This document shows positions 1 through 7,505 of a stretch of 27,652 nucleotides of DNA, one piece after another. The notes under the pieces were generated by a model. The model was not told where the DNA came from and did not search any database. It saw nothing but the letters and a program-made list of their open reading frames with translations. Made by a program: the position numbers and the translations under genes. Source of the stretch: an uncultured Propionibacteriaceae bacterium. Lineage in GTDB: Bacteria; Actinomycetota; Actinomycetes; Propionibacteriales; Propionibacteriaceae. The stretch spans positions 1-27,652 of the forward strand of contig CAKZHP010000078.1 in the NCBI GenBank assembly GCA_936924635.1, in the 5' to 3' direction. The number at the start of each line of letters is the position of its first letter. The first letter of the stretch is position 1.

Positions 1-54
1 AACTGTTCTGTCCGTTGCGAAGCGAAATTTCGCTTCGCAACGGACAGAACAGTT
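1..54. repeat. 54-bp perfect palindrome at window edge
   Basis: Bases 1-27 are the exact reverse complement of bases 28-54, with no mismatch and no loop. The centre is GCGAAA/TTTCGC and the arms end in AACTGTT/AACAGTT. It begins at base 1, so its true extent to the left cannot be seen. It could be a double operator, a cruciform-forming element, or a fold-back left at a contig end. No gene lies between it and the trpB2 leader. Confidence 0.9.
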
Positions 55-109
55 GTTCAATCGGATCCTGACGGGCCGGCATCGACCCACCCGGGGGGGC
101 CTCAGCATC

Positions 110-134
110 CGGGGAGTGATACCACCCCTCCCCG
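110..134 (+). other. Hairpin in the trpB2 upstream region
   Basis: CGGGGAG at 110-116 pairs with CTCCCCG at 128-134 around an 11-base loop. It lies just upstream of the putative -10 of trpB2, so it would not be in a leaderless transcript. It could be an operator or the terminator of a gene beyond the window. I see no tryptophan-rich leader peptide that would make it an attenuator. Confidence 0.4.
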
Positions 135-151
135 AGACGCGGCCGCGCCGC

Positions 152-157
152 TACTGT
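152..157 (+). promoter_or_regulatory. Candidate -10 of trpB2
   Basis: TACTGT fits TANNNT and ends 8 bases before the GTG at 166. The spacing is slightly longer than the 6-7 bases seen at other genes here, so the transcript would be leaderless or nearly so. Confidence 0.4.
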
Positions 158-165
158 GCCCGTTC

Positions 166-1479
166 GTGACCTCAGAGCTGAACCACGTCGTGCTGCCGGA
201 GTCGGAGATCCCGACGCACTGGTACAACATCGTCGCTGACCTGCCCACGCCGCCGGCGCCTCACCTGCACCCCGGCACCAAGGAGCCGGTGGGTCCCGAC
301 GACCTGGCAGCGATCTTCCCGCCCGAGCTGATCGCGCAGGAGGCCACGACGGAGCGCTGGGTGGAGATCCCGGAGCCGGTCCGCGAGCTGTACAAGCTGT
401 GGCGGCCCTCCCCCCTCGCCCGCGCCCGCCGCCTTGAGGAGGCGCTGAGCACGTCGGCGCGGATCTACTTCAAGTACGAAGGCGCCTCCCCCGTCGGCAG
501 CCACAAGACGAACTCGGCCGTGGCGCAGGCGTACGCGAACGCGCAGGCGGGCATCACGAAGCTGAGCACCGAGACCGGGGCCGGCCAGTGGGGCTCGGCG
601 CTGGCCTTCGCCTCGCAGGCCTTCGGCCTCGAGTGCGAGGTGTTCCAGGTCCGCTCCACGTACGACTCGAAGCCGTACCGGCACGTGCTCATGGAGACCT
701 TCGGCGCCACCGTGCACCCGTCCCCGTCCGATCTCACCGAGGCCGGCCGCGCGATGCAGGAGCAGTTCCCCGGCACCACCGGCTCGCTGGGTATGGCCAT
801 CTCCGAGGCCGTCGAGGTGGCGGCCAAGGACCCGCACTGCAACTACTCGCTCGGCTCCGTGCTCAACCACGTGCTGATGCACCAGACCGTGATCGGGCAG
901 GAGGCCGTCAAACAGCTGGCGCTGTTCGGCGAGGAGCTGCCCGACTACCTGTTCGGCTGCGCGGGCGGCGGCTCCAACCTCGCCGGCATCGCGTTCCCCT
1001 TCATCCGCGAGAACCTCGAGGGCCGCGGCCGCACCGAGATCTGGGCGTGCGAGCCCAAGGCCGCGCCCAGCCTCACCCAGGGCGAGTACCGCTACGACCA
1101 CGGCGACGTCTCGGGGCTCACCCCGCTGCTGAAGATGTACACGCTGGGTTCCGACTTCGTGCCCGACCCGGTCCACGCCGGCGGCCTGCGCTACCACGGC
1201 ATGGCGCCGCTGGTCAGCCACTGCTACCACGAGGGCCTCATGAAGGCGACGGCGATCGGTCAGCTGGAGGCGTTCGAGGCGGGCACGATCTTCGCCCGGG
1301 CCGAGGGCATCGTGCCGGCGTCGGAGTCGAACCACGCCATCGCCGGCGCCATCCGCCAGGCGCGCCAGGCCGCCGAGTCGGGCGAGTCCCCGGTCATCCT
1401 CATCGGCGTCTCCGGCTCGGGCCAGCTCGACCTCCCGGCCTACCAGGAGTTCCTCGCCGGGCGCATGGCCGACAGCTGA
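166..1479 (+). CDS. trpB: TrpB2-type tryptophan synthase beta-like PLP enzyme
   Basis: This 437-residue protein belongs to the long TrpB2/TrpB-like family of PLP-dependent fold-II enzymes, which join indole and serine (or phosphoserine) to make tryptophan. GSHKTN at residues 111-116 supplies the Schiff-base lysine (K114). ETGAGQWG holds the catalytic glutamate region, and CAGGGSN forms the phosphate-binding loop. The roughly 40-residue N-terminal extension (HWYNIVADLP) is typical of TrpB2 and absent from TrpB1. The start is GTG 166, with a candidate -10 just upstream. No trpA, trpC or other tryptophan gene is nearby, so it stands alone beside phospholipid genes. Without TrpA it may salvage indole or act on another indole donor; that role is inferred. 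The family assignment is firm. Confidence 0.93.
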   Translation: MTSELNHVVLPESEIPTHWYNIVADLPTPPAPHLHPGTKEPVGPDDLAAIFPPELIAQEATTERWVEIPEPVRELYKLWRPSPLARARRLEEALSTSARIYFKYEGASPVGSHKTNSAVAQAYANAQAGITKLSTETGAGQWGSALAFASQAFGLECEVFQVRSTYDSKPYRHVLMETFGATVHPSPSDLTEAGRAMQEQFPGTTGSLGMAISEAVEVAAKDPHCNYSLGSVLNHVLMHQTVIGQEAVKQLALFGEELPDYLFGCAGGGSNLAGIAFPFIRENLEGRGRTEIWACEPKAAPSLTQGEYRYDHGDVSGLTPLLKMYTLGSDFVPDPVHAGGLRYHGMAPLVSHCYHEGLMKATAIGQLEAFEAGTIFARAEGIVPASESNHAIAGAIRQARQAAESGESPVILIGVSGSGQLDLPAYQEFLAGRMADS

Positions 1480-1522
1480 CCGAGGGCCTCGCCCGGTCTT
1501 CGTGACAGACTGGGCGATCACC

Positions 1523-1545
1523 GTACGCAGGGTGCCGCTGCGTAC
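1523..1545. terminator. Hairpin between trpB2 and psd
   Basis: GTACGCAG (1523-1530) and CTGCGTAC (1538-1545) form a perfect 8-bp stem with a 7-base loop, 43 bases after the trpB2 stop. There is no T tract. It may terminate trpB2 or act as an operator for psd. Confidence 0.4.
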
Positions 1546-1576
1546 CGAACCGCCGACGACCAGGGGGGACCGACCG

Positions 1577-2290
1577 ATGGCCGGACGTCCACTGCCCGCG
1601 GGCCAGGGGCCCGAACCGCTCGCCCAGCACGTGCTCGGGATGGTAAGGGACTCCGTCCCGCCGATCCACCCGGCCGCGCGCCCGTTCGTGGCGGCGCCGC
1701 TCGCCGTGGCGCTGCTCGGCTGGCGCCACGGGTGGGTGCGACGCTCGTCGCTGGCCGCGGCCGGTGCGATCGCGCTGTTCTTCCGCAACCCGGAGCGGGT
1801 GCCGCCGTCGCTCGCGGGCGCGGTCGTCGCGCCCGCCGACGGCGAGGTGACGCTGGTCGACGAGGCCGTGCCGCCGCCTGAGCTGGGCATGGGCGACGCG
1901 CCGCTCCCCCGGGTCAGCATCTTCTTGTCGGTGCTCGACGTGCACACCCAGAAGGTCCCGGTCTCGGGCCGGGTGGCCTCGATCGCGTACACGCCCGGGA
2001 AGTTCCTGCCGGCCGACGTGCCCGACGCGTCGACGGACAACGAGCGCAACGCCATGCGGATCGAGACCGCTGACGGCACGGCGGTCGGCGTGGTGCAGAT
2101 CGCCGGACTGGTCGCGCGTCGCATCGTCTGCGAGGTCGCCGAGGGTGACGAGCTCACGATCGGCGACACGTACGGGCTGATCCGCTTCGGGTCGCGCCTG
2201 GACACCTACCTGCCGGCCGGCACCTCCCTGATCCCCGAGGTGGGCCAGCGCACCGTCGCGGGCGAGTCCCTGCTGGCCGTGCTGGGCTGA
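1577..2290 (+). CDS. psd: Phosphatidylserine decarboxylase proenzyme (short form)
   Basis: Psd decarboxylates phosphatidylserine to phosphatidylethanolamine at the membrane, using a pyruvoyl group made by self-cleavage. The 237-residue form matches the short archaeal/actinobacterial type. A membrane-associated stretch at about 37-70 ends in FFRNPER, followed by VVAPADGEV, DVHTQKVP and YTPGKF, all characteristic of the family. Cleavage would fall in RFGSR, making Ser206 the pyruvoyl residue and leaving a 32-residue alpha chain. ATG 1577 is chosen because a strong purine-rich ribosome site (AGGGGG, 1562-1567) precedes it by 9 bases. An upstream in-frame GTG at 1502 lacks such a site. The next gene, pssA, makes its substrate and starts one base after the psd stop. 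Confidence 0.93.
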   Translation: MAGRPLPAGQGPEPLAQHVLGMVRDSVPPIHPAARPFVAAPLAVALLGWRHGWVRRSSLAAAGAIALFFRNPERVPPSLAGAVVAPADGEVTLVDEAVPPPELGMGDAPLPRVSIFLSVLDVHTQKVPVSGRVASIAYTPGKFLPADVPDASTDNERNAMRIETADGTAVGVVQIAGLVARRIVCEVAEGDELTIGDTYGLIRFGSRLDTYLPAGTSLIPEVGQRTVAGESLLAVLG

Positions 2291-2291
2291 G

Positions 2292-3194
2292 GTGAACGAG
2301 CCGTACGCGCCTGCCGCCGCGTCCTCCTACGCACCTGGCGAGGCTCCCGAGGGCCTGGTGGCGGCGCCGGACGCCGGCGGCCTCGCCGCCGACGAGGGCC
2401 CCCGCCGCAACCCCGGCATCCAGCTGCTGCCGACCGTGGTCACGCTCGGCGCGCTGGCGTGCGGTCTCAGCGCCGCCCGGTACGCGAGCGACGGTCATGC
2501 CCTGCTGTCGCTGCTCCTGGTCGGGGCGGCGGCCGTGCTGGACGGGATCGACGGCCGCATCGCGCGGCTGCTGTCGGCGACGTCGAAGATGGGTGCCGAG
2601 CTCGACTCCCTGTGCGACGCGATCGGCTTCGGCGTCACGCCGGCCCTGATCACGTACTTCCTGATCGTCCGCCCCGGCGACGGCCTCACCCGTGACCTGG
2701 GATGGATCGCCGCCGTGGTCTACGCCGCCTGCATCATCCTGCGTCTCGCTCGCTTCAACACGCTGCTGCAGACGCCCGACCAGCCGGCCTTCACGAAGGA
2801 GTTCTTCGTCGGCGTCCCGGCGCCGGCCGCTGCGCTGCTGGCCCTGGCGCCGGTCTTCGCGCTGGTGCGGTTCGGTCCCGGCTGGTGGTCGAGCCCGCTG
2901 CTGAGCGGCCTCTGGCTGCTGGTGGTGGCGTTCCTCGCCTTCAGCCGCATCCCGACGTTCTCGGCGAAGACCGCGAAGGTCAGCCCGCGGCGCGTGCCGC
3001 TGCTGCTGCTGGTGTTCCTGCTGCTCATCGCGGGGCTGATGTCGCAGCCCCTGATCACCGTGCTGATCGCCGATGTGCTCTACCTGCTGCACATCCCGTA
3101 CGCCGCGTACTCCTACCGGTGGCTCGCCGCCCACCCCGACGCCTGGGAGGTGCCGGGGCCGGAGCGACGTCGCCTGCGGCGCACCGGAGCCTGA
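2292..3194 (+). CDS. pssA: CDP-diacylglycerol-serine O-phosphatidyltransferase
   Basis: PssA transfers a phosphatidyl group from CDP-diacylglycerol to L-serine, making the phosphatidylserine that Psd decarboxylates. The complete CDP-alcohol phosphatidyltransferase signature is visible: DG at 87-88, AR at 91-92, G101, D105 and D109. About eight hydrophobic segments follow from residue 45. The first 40 residues are low-complexity, Ala/Pro-rich and probably cytosolic. The GTG start lies one base after the psd stop, which implies translational coupling. The same pair is adjacent in M. tuberculosis (Rv0436c/Rv0437c). The gene ends only 9 bp from the convergent stress-protein gene, with no room for a separate terminator. 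A later start inside the low-complexity N-terminus is possible. Confidence 0.93.
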   Translation: MNEPYAPAAASSYAPGEAPEGLVAAPDAGGLAADEGPRRNPGIQLLPTVVTLGALACGLSAARYASDGHALLSLLLVGAAAVLDGIDGRIARLLSATSKMGAELDSLCDAIGFGVTPALITYFLIVRPGDGLTRDLGWIAAVVYAACIILRLARFNTLLQTPDQPAFTKEFFVGVPAPAAALLALAPVFALVRFGPGWWSSPLLSGLWLLVVAFLAFSRIPTFSAKTAKVSPRRVPLLLLVFLLLIAGLMSQPLITVLIADVLYLLHIPYAAYSYRWLAAHPDAWEVPGPERRRLRRTGA

Positions 3195-3203
3195 CCGCCC
3201 GGT

Positions 3204-3737
3204 CTAGAACTGCGTCTGGGCGACGCCCGGCTGCCGGACCAGCACGTCGCGGGCCTCCTGGGCGACCTTGTGCTCGCAGAGGATCTCGTAGCGGGTGGCC
3301 ACCGTCTGCTGCACCGAGTTGAAGTCGCGCTCACCCCTGCTCAGGGCGTACGCGATCGCGGCGAACACCACGCTGACGCCGATGCTGATCGCCAGGGCCG
3401 TCAGCAGCAGCGAGAAGATCGAGACGCCCGGGGTGAACACCCAGAGCAGCAGGAACAGGATGAGGGCGGTGCTCACGCCCTGCACGGCACCCTGCGTCAG
3501 CACGGTGCCCCAGGTCTTGCGCGACAGCACCCGCTCCACGGTCTTCAGGTCGGTGCCCACGATGGCCAGGTTCTCCACGGGGAACTGCTCGTCGGCCAGG
3601 TAGTCGACAGCCTTCGCGGCCTCGGCGTACGTGTCGAAGATGGCCACCGACTGGGGGTAGCTGAGAGTGAAGAGCGAGCCCGTACGGGTCGCGCCCGCGG
3701 GTCTGGCGGCGGGGCTGGGGTTGACCGGCGTCGTCAT
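3204..3737 (-). CDS. General stress protein, YflT-like, two membrane segments
   Basis: This 177-residue protein resembles actinobacterial 'general stress proteins' of the YflT/17M-like family. The N-terminal domain contains FDTYAEAAKAVDYLAD and FPVENLAIVG (residues about 34-61), the conserved core that recalls a small alpha/beta fold. Two hydrophobic segments follow at about 84-102 and 105-130, then a short charged C-terminal domain. ATG 3737 is preceded by GGAAGG at good spacing; the reading frame stays open further upstream but without a ribosome site. It diverges from the MgtE-N/CBS gene across a 211-bp gap. Biochemical function is unknown; the stress label comes from Bacillus homologues. 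Confidence 0.8.
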   Translation of the reverse strand: MTTPVNPSPAARPAGATRTGSLFTLSYPQSVAIFDTYAEAAKAVDYLADEQFPVENLAIVGTDLKTVERVLSRKTWGTVLTQGAVQGVSTALILFLLLWVFTPGVSIFSLLLTALAISIGVSVVFAAIAYALSRGERDFNSVQQTVATRYEILCEHKVAQEARDVLVRQPGVAQTQF

Positions 3738-3936
3738 GTGATTCCTTCCGTGGCTGACCTTCGCCCCAACCTCGCCCTCCCCGGTGCTATTCCGCCGTTC
3801 ACCCCGGCGGGTGAGAGCCGGGCGCCGCGGGGCGAGACGCTGCGCTCGCCTCGGCGCGCGACGGCGGCTGCCCAGAAGAGCGTTCTGGAGCCGAGACCTG
3901 GCCCTTGCCCGCGTGCGCGCGGGGCGGCCCCCCGGA

Positions 3937-3942
3937 TACCCT
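3937..3942 (+). promoter_or_regulatory. Leaderless -10 of the MgtE-N/CBS gene
   Basis: TACCCT followed by exactly 6 bases and GTG 3949. It matches the spacing at dapD, dapE, glgC and the O-methyltransferase, and selects GTG 3949 over the in-frame ATG 3967. Confidence 0.65.
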
Positions 3943-3948
3943 GCACCC

Positions 3949-5220
3949 GTGGCTTCCCCGACGACGATGTTCATCACCCGGCTGCGGGGTCTTCCCGTGA
4001 TCGACGCCGACGGCGACCGCATCGGCAAGCTGAGCGACGTCGTCATCCAGGTGCGCGGCCAGGGGCGCCCGCCCCGGGTCAAGGGTGTGGTGGTCGAGCT
4101 CTTCGCGCGCCGCCGGGCGTACCTGCCGATGGAGCGCGTGTACTCGATCGACGCGGTCCAGATCGTCGTGTCGGGCGTCGTCAACACCCGGCGCTTTCAC
4201 CCCCGCGAGGGCGAGAACCTCGTGATCGGAGACCTCCTGGGCCGCAAGGTCGTGCCGCGCGGGGCGAGCAACCCGAAGATCATCGCCGACATCGCCATGC
4301 ACGTGGGCCGTGCCGGTGACTGGGAGGTCTCGCGCGCGGCGCTGCAGGCGACGGCCCGGTCGTTCCAGCTGCAGTCGCGCGTGCCGCTGGAGATCGTGAC
4401 CTGGAACGACGTGCCCGACCTGGGCCTTGCCGCCGGCGTCGCCGAGGACGCCCAGATCGCCGACATGCTGGACAAGAAGGCCGCCGACGTGGCGCGGGAG
4501 CTGCACGACATGGCCCCCGACCGCCGCGCCGAGGTCGCTCACGCGCTCGACGACCGGCAGCTGGCCGATGCCATCGAGGAGCTACCGGAGGACGAGCAGG
4601 TCGACCTGATCTCCATCCTCGACCCGGAGCGTGCCGCCGACGTGCTGGAGGAGATGGACCCCGACGACGCCGCCGACCTGATCTCCGAGCTGCCTGACGA
4701 GCTCGCCGAGACGCTGCTCGACCGGATGCGCCCCGAGGACGCGCAGGACGTGCGCGACCTTCTCCTCTACGAGGACGACACCGCCGGCGGCATGATGACG
4801 CCCGAGCCGATCATCGTGGCGCCCGACGCCACGGTGGCCGATGCCCTGGCGATGGCGCGGGTCGAGGACGTCCCGCCCGCGCTGGCCGGCATGGTCTTCG
4901 TCTGCCGCCCGCCGCTGGAGGCGCCGACCGGCAAGCTGATCGGCGGGGTGCACCTGCAGCGTCTGCTGCGGGAACCACCGTCGACCCTTGCCGCTGCGCA
5001 CATCGACACCGAGCTGCGCCCGCTGCTGCCGACGGCCGACCTGGCCACGGTCAGCCGCTACTTCGCCACGTACGACGTCGTCGTCGTGCCGGTCATCGAC
5101 TCCGAGCACCGCCTGCTGGGGGCGGTGACTGTCGACGACGTGCTCGACCACATGCTCCCCGACGACTGGCGCGGGCTCCAGATGGAGGGAGTCGTGACCC
5201 CGGAGGTGAAGGGTGGCTAG
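3949..5220 (+). CDS. PRC-barrel / MgtE N-domain / CBS-pair protein, no channel domain
   Basis: The 423-residue soluble protein has three parts. An N-terminal PRC-barrel-like domain (about 5-85, starting FITRLRGLPVIDADGDRIGKL in character) is followed by an MgtE N-terminal superhelical domain. The latter carries repeated acidic helices with ADVLEEMDPDDAADLI and ETLLDRM (about 160-260). Two CBS motifs follow (about 270-410, including TAGGMMTPEP and GAVTVDDVLD). True MgtE magnesium channels have five transmembrane helices after the CBS pair; here the protein simply ends, so it cannot be a pore. It corresponds to M. tuberculosis Rv1232c. It overlaps the DUF1003 gene by 8 bp, so the two are translated together and may act together, perhaps as a Mg2+- or nucleotide-sensing regulator. 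That role is inferred. Confidence 0.85.
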   Translation: MASPTTMFITRLRGLPVIDADGDRIGKLSDVVIQVRGQGRPPRVKGVVVELFARRRAYLPMERVYSIDAVQIVVSGVVNTRRFHPREGENLVIGDLLGRKVVPRGASNPKIIADIAMHVGRAGDWEVSRAALQATARSFQLQSRVPLEIVTWNDVPDLGLAAGVAEDAQIADMLDKKAADVARELHDMAPDRRAEVAHALDDRQLADAIEELPEDEQVDLISILDPERAADVLEEMDPDDAADLISELPDELAETLLDRMRPEDAQDVRDLLLYEDDTAGGMMTPEPIIVAPDATVADALAMARVEDVPPALAGMVFVCRPPLEAPTGKLIGGVHLQRLLREPPSTLAAAHIDTELRPLLPTADLATVSRYFATYDVVVVPVIDSEHRLLGAVTVDDVLDHMLPDDWRGLQMEGVVTPEVKGG

Positions 5221-5776
5221 GACTCGCAAGCGCATCGACACCGACCGCCTCTCCAGCCCCGGCCCGCTGCGGCGCTCCTGGCTGCCCGACGTCAAGCTCG
5301 ACTCCGAGGTCTTCGGTGCCTTCGCCGAGAAGTTCGCCCGGTTCATGGGCACCGCCAGCTTCCTGATCTGGATGACGGTCTTCGTGGTCGTCTGGATCTC
5401 ATGGAACGTGCTGGCTCCCAAGGAGTGGCAGTTCGACGAGTTCCCGTTCATCTTCCTGACGCTCGCGCTCTCGCTGCAGGCCTCGTACGCCGCGCCGCTC
5501 ATCCTGCTCGCACAGAACCGGCAGGAGGCCCGCGACCGCATCGCCACCGACGACGACCGCAAGACGGCAGCCCAGTCGCGCGCCGACATGGACTTCCTGG
5601 CCCGTGAGATCGCCTCGCTGCGCAGCCGGCAGGGTGACCTGGCGACCCGCGACTTCATCCGCGGCGAGCTGCGCGGTCTGATCGAAGAGCTCGACCACCG
5701 CGCCGACGAGCTGGGCCGGGGCCAGGAGGCGGGAGAGCCCGTCACCGCCTCGCCCGGCCGCACCGACCGGCACTGA
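5213..5776 (+). CDS. DUF1003 membrane protein
   Basis: The 187-residue protein carries the DUF1003 signature. Two transmembrane segments at about 48-66 (FLIWMTVFVVVWISWNVL) and 78-98 are separated by FDEFPFIFLT. SYAAPLILLAQNRQ and a long charged helix (ARDRIATDDDRKTAAQSRADMDF) then suggest a coiled coil to about residue 165. GTG 5213 lies inside the preceding gene, giving an 8-bp overlap and clear translational coupling. The same pair occurs as Rv1232c/Rv1231c in M. tuberculosis. The function of DUF1003 is not known. It ends 11 bases before a very strong hairpin terminator. Confidence 0.85.
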   Translation: MARTRKRIDTDRLSSPGPLRRSWLPDVKLDSEVFGAFAEKFARFMGTASFLIWMTVFVVVWISWNVLAPKEWQFDEFPFIFLTLALSLQASYAAPLILLAQNRQEARDRIATDDDRKTAAQSRADMDFLAREIASLRSRQGDLATRDFIRGELRGLIEELDHRADELGRGQEAGEPVTASPGRTDRH

Positions 5777-5787
5777 GGCCAGACATG

Positions 5788-5826
5788 CCAGACGGGCCCG
5801 AGGTCGTCGACCTGGGGCCCGTCTGG
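5788..5826. terminator. Bidirectional terminator hairpin
   Basis: A 12-bp outer stem (CCAGACGGGCCC with GGGCCCGTCTGG) and, past one G-G mismatch, a 5-bp inner stem AGGTC/GACCT with a 3-base loop. It sits between the convergent DUF1003 and PspC genes. There is no T tract on either side, as is common in actinobacteria. Confidence 0.85.
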
Positions 5827-5834
5827 TGACGTCG

Positions 5835-6017
5835 TCAGCGCTCGGCGGGCATCAGTACCCACAGGGCCAGGTAGACCAGGACCTGCGGCCCCGGGAGCAG
5901 CACGGAGAGCAGGAACAGGGCACGCACCTGCCACGAGCGAAGGCCGGTGCGGCGGGCGATCCCACCGCAGACGCCGCCGATCCAGCGGTCCGTCCGGTTC
6001 GTACGGGTCATGGTCAT
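5835..6017 (-). CDS. Small PspC-domain membrane protein
   Basis: The 60-residue protein is one PspC domain. DRWIGGVCGGIARRTGL is the family hallmark, followed by one hydrophobic segment and an ending like LALWVLMP. Related PspC proteins belong to phage-shock/envelope-stress responses in other bacteria, but no pspA or regulator is present here. ATG 6017 is chosen because GGAGGA lies 6 bases upstream; a second ATG 6 bases further in is less well placed. A longer frame from 6122 exists, but its extra residues are low-complexity Gly/Pro/Arg. It faces mrp divergently. Confidence 0.8.
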   Translation of the reverse strand: MTMTRTNRTDRWIGGVCGGIARRTGLRSWQVRALFLLSVLLPGPQVLVYLALWVLMPAER

Positions 6018-6147
6018 GTCAGGTCCTCCCGGTGGCGGGCCGCCCGGGTGCGGCCGCCTGCCAGTCTTGCGTCCGGAGGGCCGTACGCCATCGGGGATCA
6101 CCCCCGGGACGGCCGGACCCACCCCGGGGCCGTACGGAGGGCGAAGG

Positions 6148-6153
6148 TAGGGT
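6148..6153 (+). promoter_or_regulatory. Leaderless -10 of mrp
   Basis: TAGGGT followed by 7 bases and GTG 6161. This favours GTG 6161; the other in-frame GTG (6152) overlaps the hexamer itself and would lie upstream of the predicted transcription start. Confidence 0.6.
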
Positions 6154-6160
6154 GTCCGAC

Positions 6161-7327
6161 GTGTCTGACGAGCATCCGCTGCTGCCCTCCATCCGCGCCG
6201 CCCTGCACACGGTCGACGACCCCGAGATCCACCGCCCCATCACCGACCTCGGCATGGTCGACGACATCACCTGCGACCAGGAGGGGCGGGTCGCCGTACG
6301 CATCCTGCTCACGACCTCCGGATGCCCGCTGCGCGACCGGCTGACCACCGACGTGACCGCCGCGGTGTCGGCGGTCGAGGGCGTCACGGCCGTCAGCGTC
6401 GACCTGGGCGTGATGGACGACGAGCAGCGCAGCGCCCTGCGCACGCAGCTGCGCGGCGGCGTGCCGGAGCGGGAGATCCCGTTCGCCAAGGCCACCAACC
6501 ACACCCGGGTGATCGCCGTCTCCTCGGGCAAGGGCGGTGTCGGCAAGTCGTCGGTGACCGTGAACCTGGCGCTCGCGCTGGCCGCCGACGGGCACAAGGT
6601 CGGCATCCTCGACGCCGACGTGTACGGCCACTCGATCCCCGACATGCTCGGCATCGACGAGGACGAGGGCCCCACCATGCTCGAGGACGTCGGCATGCTG
6701 CTGCCCGTCGAGGCCCAGGGTGTCAAGGTGATCAGCGTCGGCATGATGAAGCCCTCGCGCGACCAGGTGGTCGCCTGGCGCGGCCCGATCCTCGACCGGG
6801 CGCTGACCCAGCTGCTGGCCGACGTCTACTGGGGCGACCTGGACTACCTGGTGCTCGACCTGCCCCCCGGCACCGGCGACATCGCCATCTCGCTGGGCCA
6901 GAAGCTGCCGAGCGCTGAGGTGCTCGTCGTCACCACCCCGCAGCAGGCCGCGGCCGAGGTCGCCGAGCGTGCCGGCACCATGGCCGCGATCATGAAGCAG
7001 AAGGTCATCGGGGTGGTCGAGAACATGGCCTACCTGGAGACCACCTGCCCGCACTGCGACCAGCCGCACCGCGTCGACGTGTTCGGCTCCGGCGGCGGTC
7101 AGGCGGTCGCGGCCGGCCTCACGGAGCGTCTCGGGTACGAGGTCCCGTTGCTCACCGAGGTCCCGCTGGAGCCCGACCTCCGGGCGTGCGGCGACGCCGG
7201 TACGCCGCTGGTGGCCATCGACCCGACCCGGCCCAGCGCCGCGGCGATCGTGAAGCTGGCGCGCCACCTCGCGGGGTCGCGCCGCAGCCTGGTCGGCATG
7301 CAGCTCGGGCTCTCGCCCGTCGGCTGA
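6161..7327 (+). CDS. mrp: Mrp/ApbC-family iron-sulfur cluster carrier ATPase
   Basis: Mrp proteins bind and transfer Fe-S clusters to apoproteins in an ATP-dependent way in the cytosol. The 388-residue protein has an N-terminal MIP18/DUF59 domain (about 5-85, with DDPEIHRPITDLGMV and SGCPLRD). A deviant Walker A P-loop GKGGVGKSS spans 123-131. LDADVYGHSIPDMLG (about 150-164), LDLPPGTGD and the C-terminal CPHC pair (C296, C299) that bridges a cluster in the dimer are also present. The start at 6161 follows from the leaderless promoter; 6152 would add three residues. It matches M. tuberculosis Rv1229c in place and orientation. It is transcribed alone and converges on a short gene remnant. Confidence 0.93.
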   Translation: MSDEHPLLPSIRAALHTVDDPEIHRPITDLGMVDDITCDQEGRVAVRILLTTSGCPLRDRLTTDVTAAVSAVEGVTAVSVDLGVMDDEQRSALRTQLRGGVPEREIPFAKATNHTRVIAVSSGKGGVGKSSVTVNLALALAADGHKVGILDADVYGHSIPDMLGIDEDEGPTMLEDVGMLLPVEAQGVKVISVGMMKPSRDQVVAWRGPILDRALTQLLADVYWGDLDYLVLDLPPGTGDIAISLGQKLPSAEVLVVTTPQQAAAEVAERAGTMAAIMKQKVIGVVENMAYLETTCPHCDQPHRVDVFGSGGGQAVAAGLTERLGYEVPLLTEVPLEPDLRACGDAGTPLVAIDPTRPSAAAIVKLARHLAGSRRSLVGMQLGLSPVG

Positions 7328-7353
7328 GCCCGCACCCGCGCGTCGTACGCCCC

Positions 7354-7440
7354 TCAGCCGCGGGCCTTCACCTGCTCCAGCGCCGGGGTGTTCCACTCGA
7401 CCTGGTGCTGGCGCAGCCGCACGCGAGGTCGAGCACGTCT
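7354..7440 (-). pseudogene. Possible 3' remnant of an unidentified gene
   Basis: On the minus strand, roughly the last 28 codons before a TGA at 7354-7356 read like genuine protein sequence (LRQHQVEWNTPALEQVKARG at the end), with G/C-rich third positions. Upstream of about 7440 this frame becomes Arg/Gly/Pro-rich and shows no start. The segment lies just 26 bp downstream of mrp in convergent orientation, where a neighbouring gene would be expected to end. I do not recognise the family. It could also be chance. Confidence 0.3.
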
Positions 7441-7493
7441 GAGCGGCACGCCCGATCTCCGGACCGGCCACCGCGCCCCCGGCCCGCAACCGC

Positions 7494-7499
7494 CATGAT
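7494..7499 (+). promoter_or_regulatory. Candidate leaderless -10 of the nucleoside hydrolase
   Basis: CATGAT ends exactly 6 bases before GTG 7506. The first base departs from TANNNT, but the spacing matches the other leaderless genes. Confidence 0.4.
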
Positions 7500-7505
7500 G
7501 GGCCG

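Noticed and set aside
47..58. GAAC-AGTT-GTTC as a LexA (SOS) box
   Set aside because: The actinobacterial box is CGAAC-N4-GTTCG; here both flanking C/G are replaced by A, and the downstream gene is a tryptophan synthase-like enzyme. It may just be part of the palindrome edge.
172..2205. Long open minus-strand frame opposite trpB2 and psd
   Set aside because: It is antisense to two well-supported enzymes, has low-complexity Arg/Ala/Gly composition and no recognisable motif; typical of open antisense frames in GC-rich DNA.
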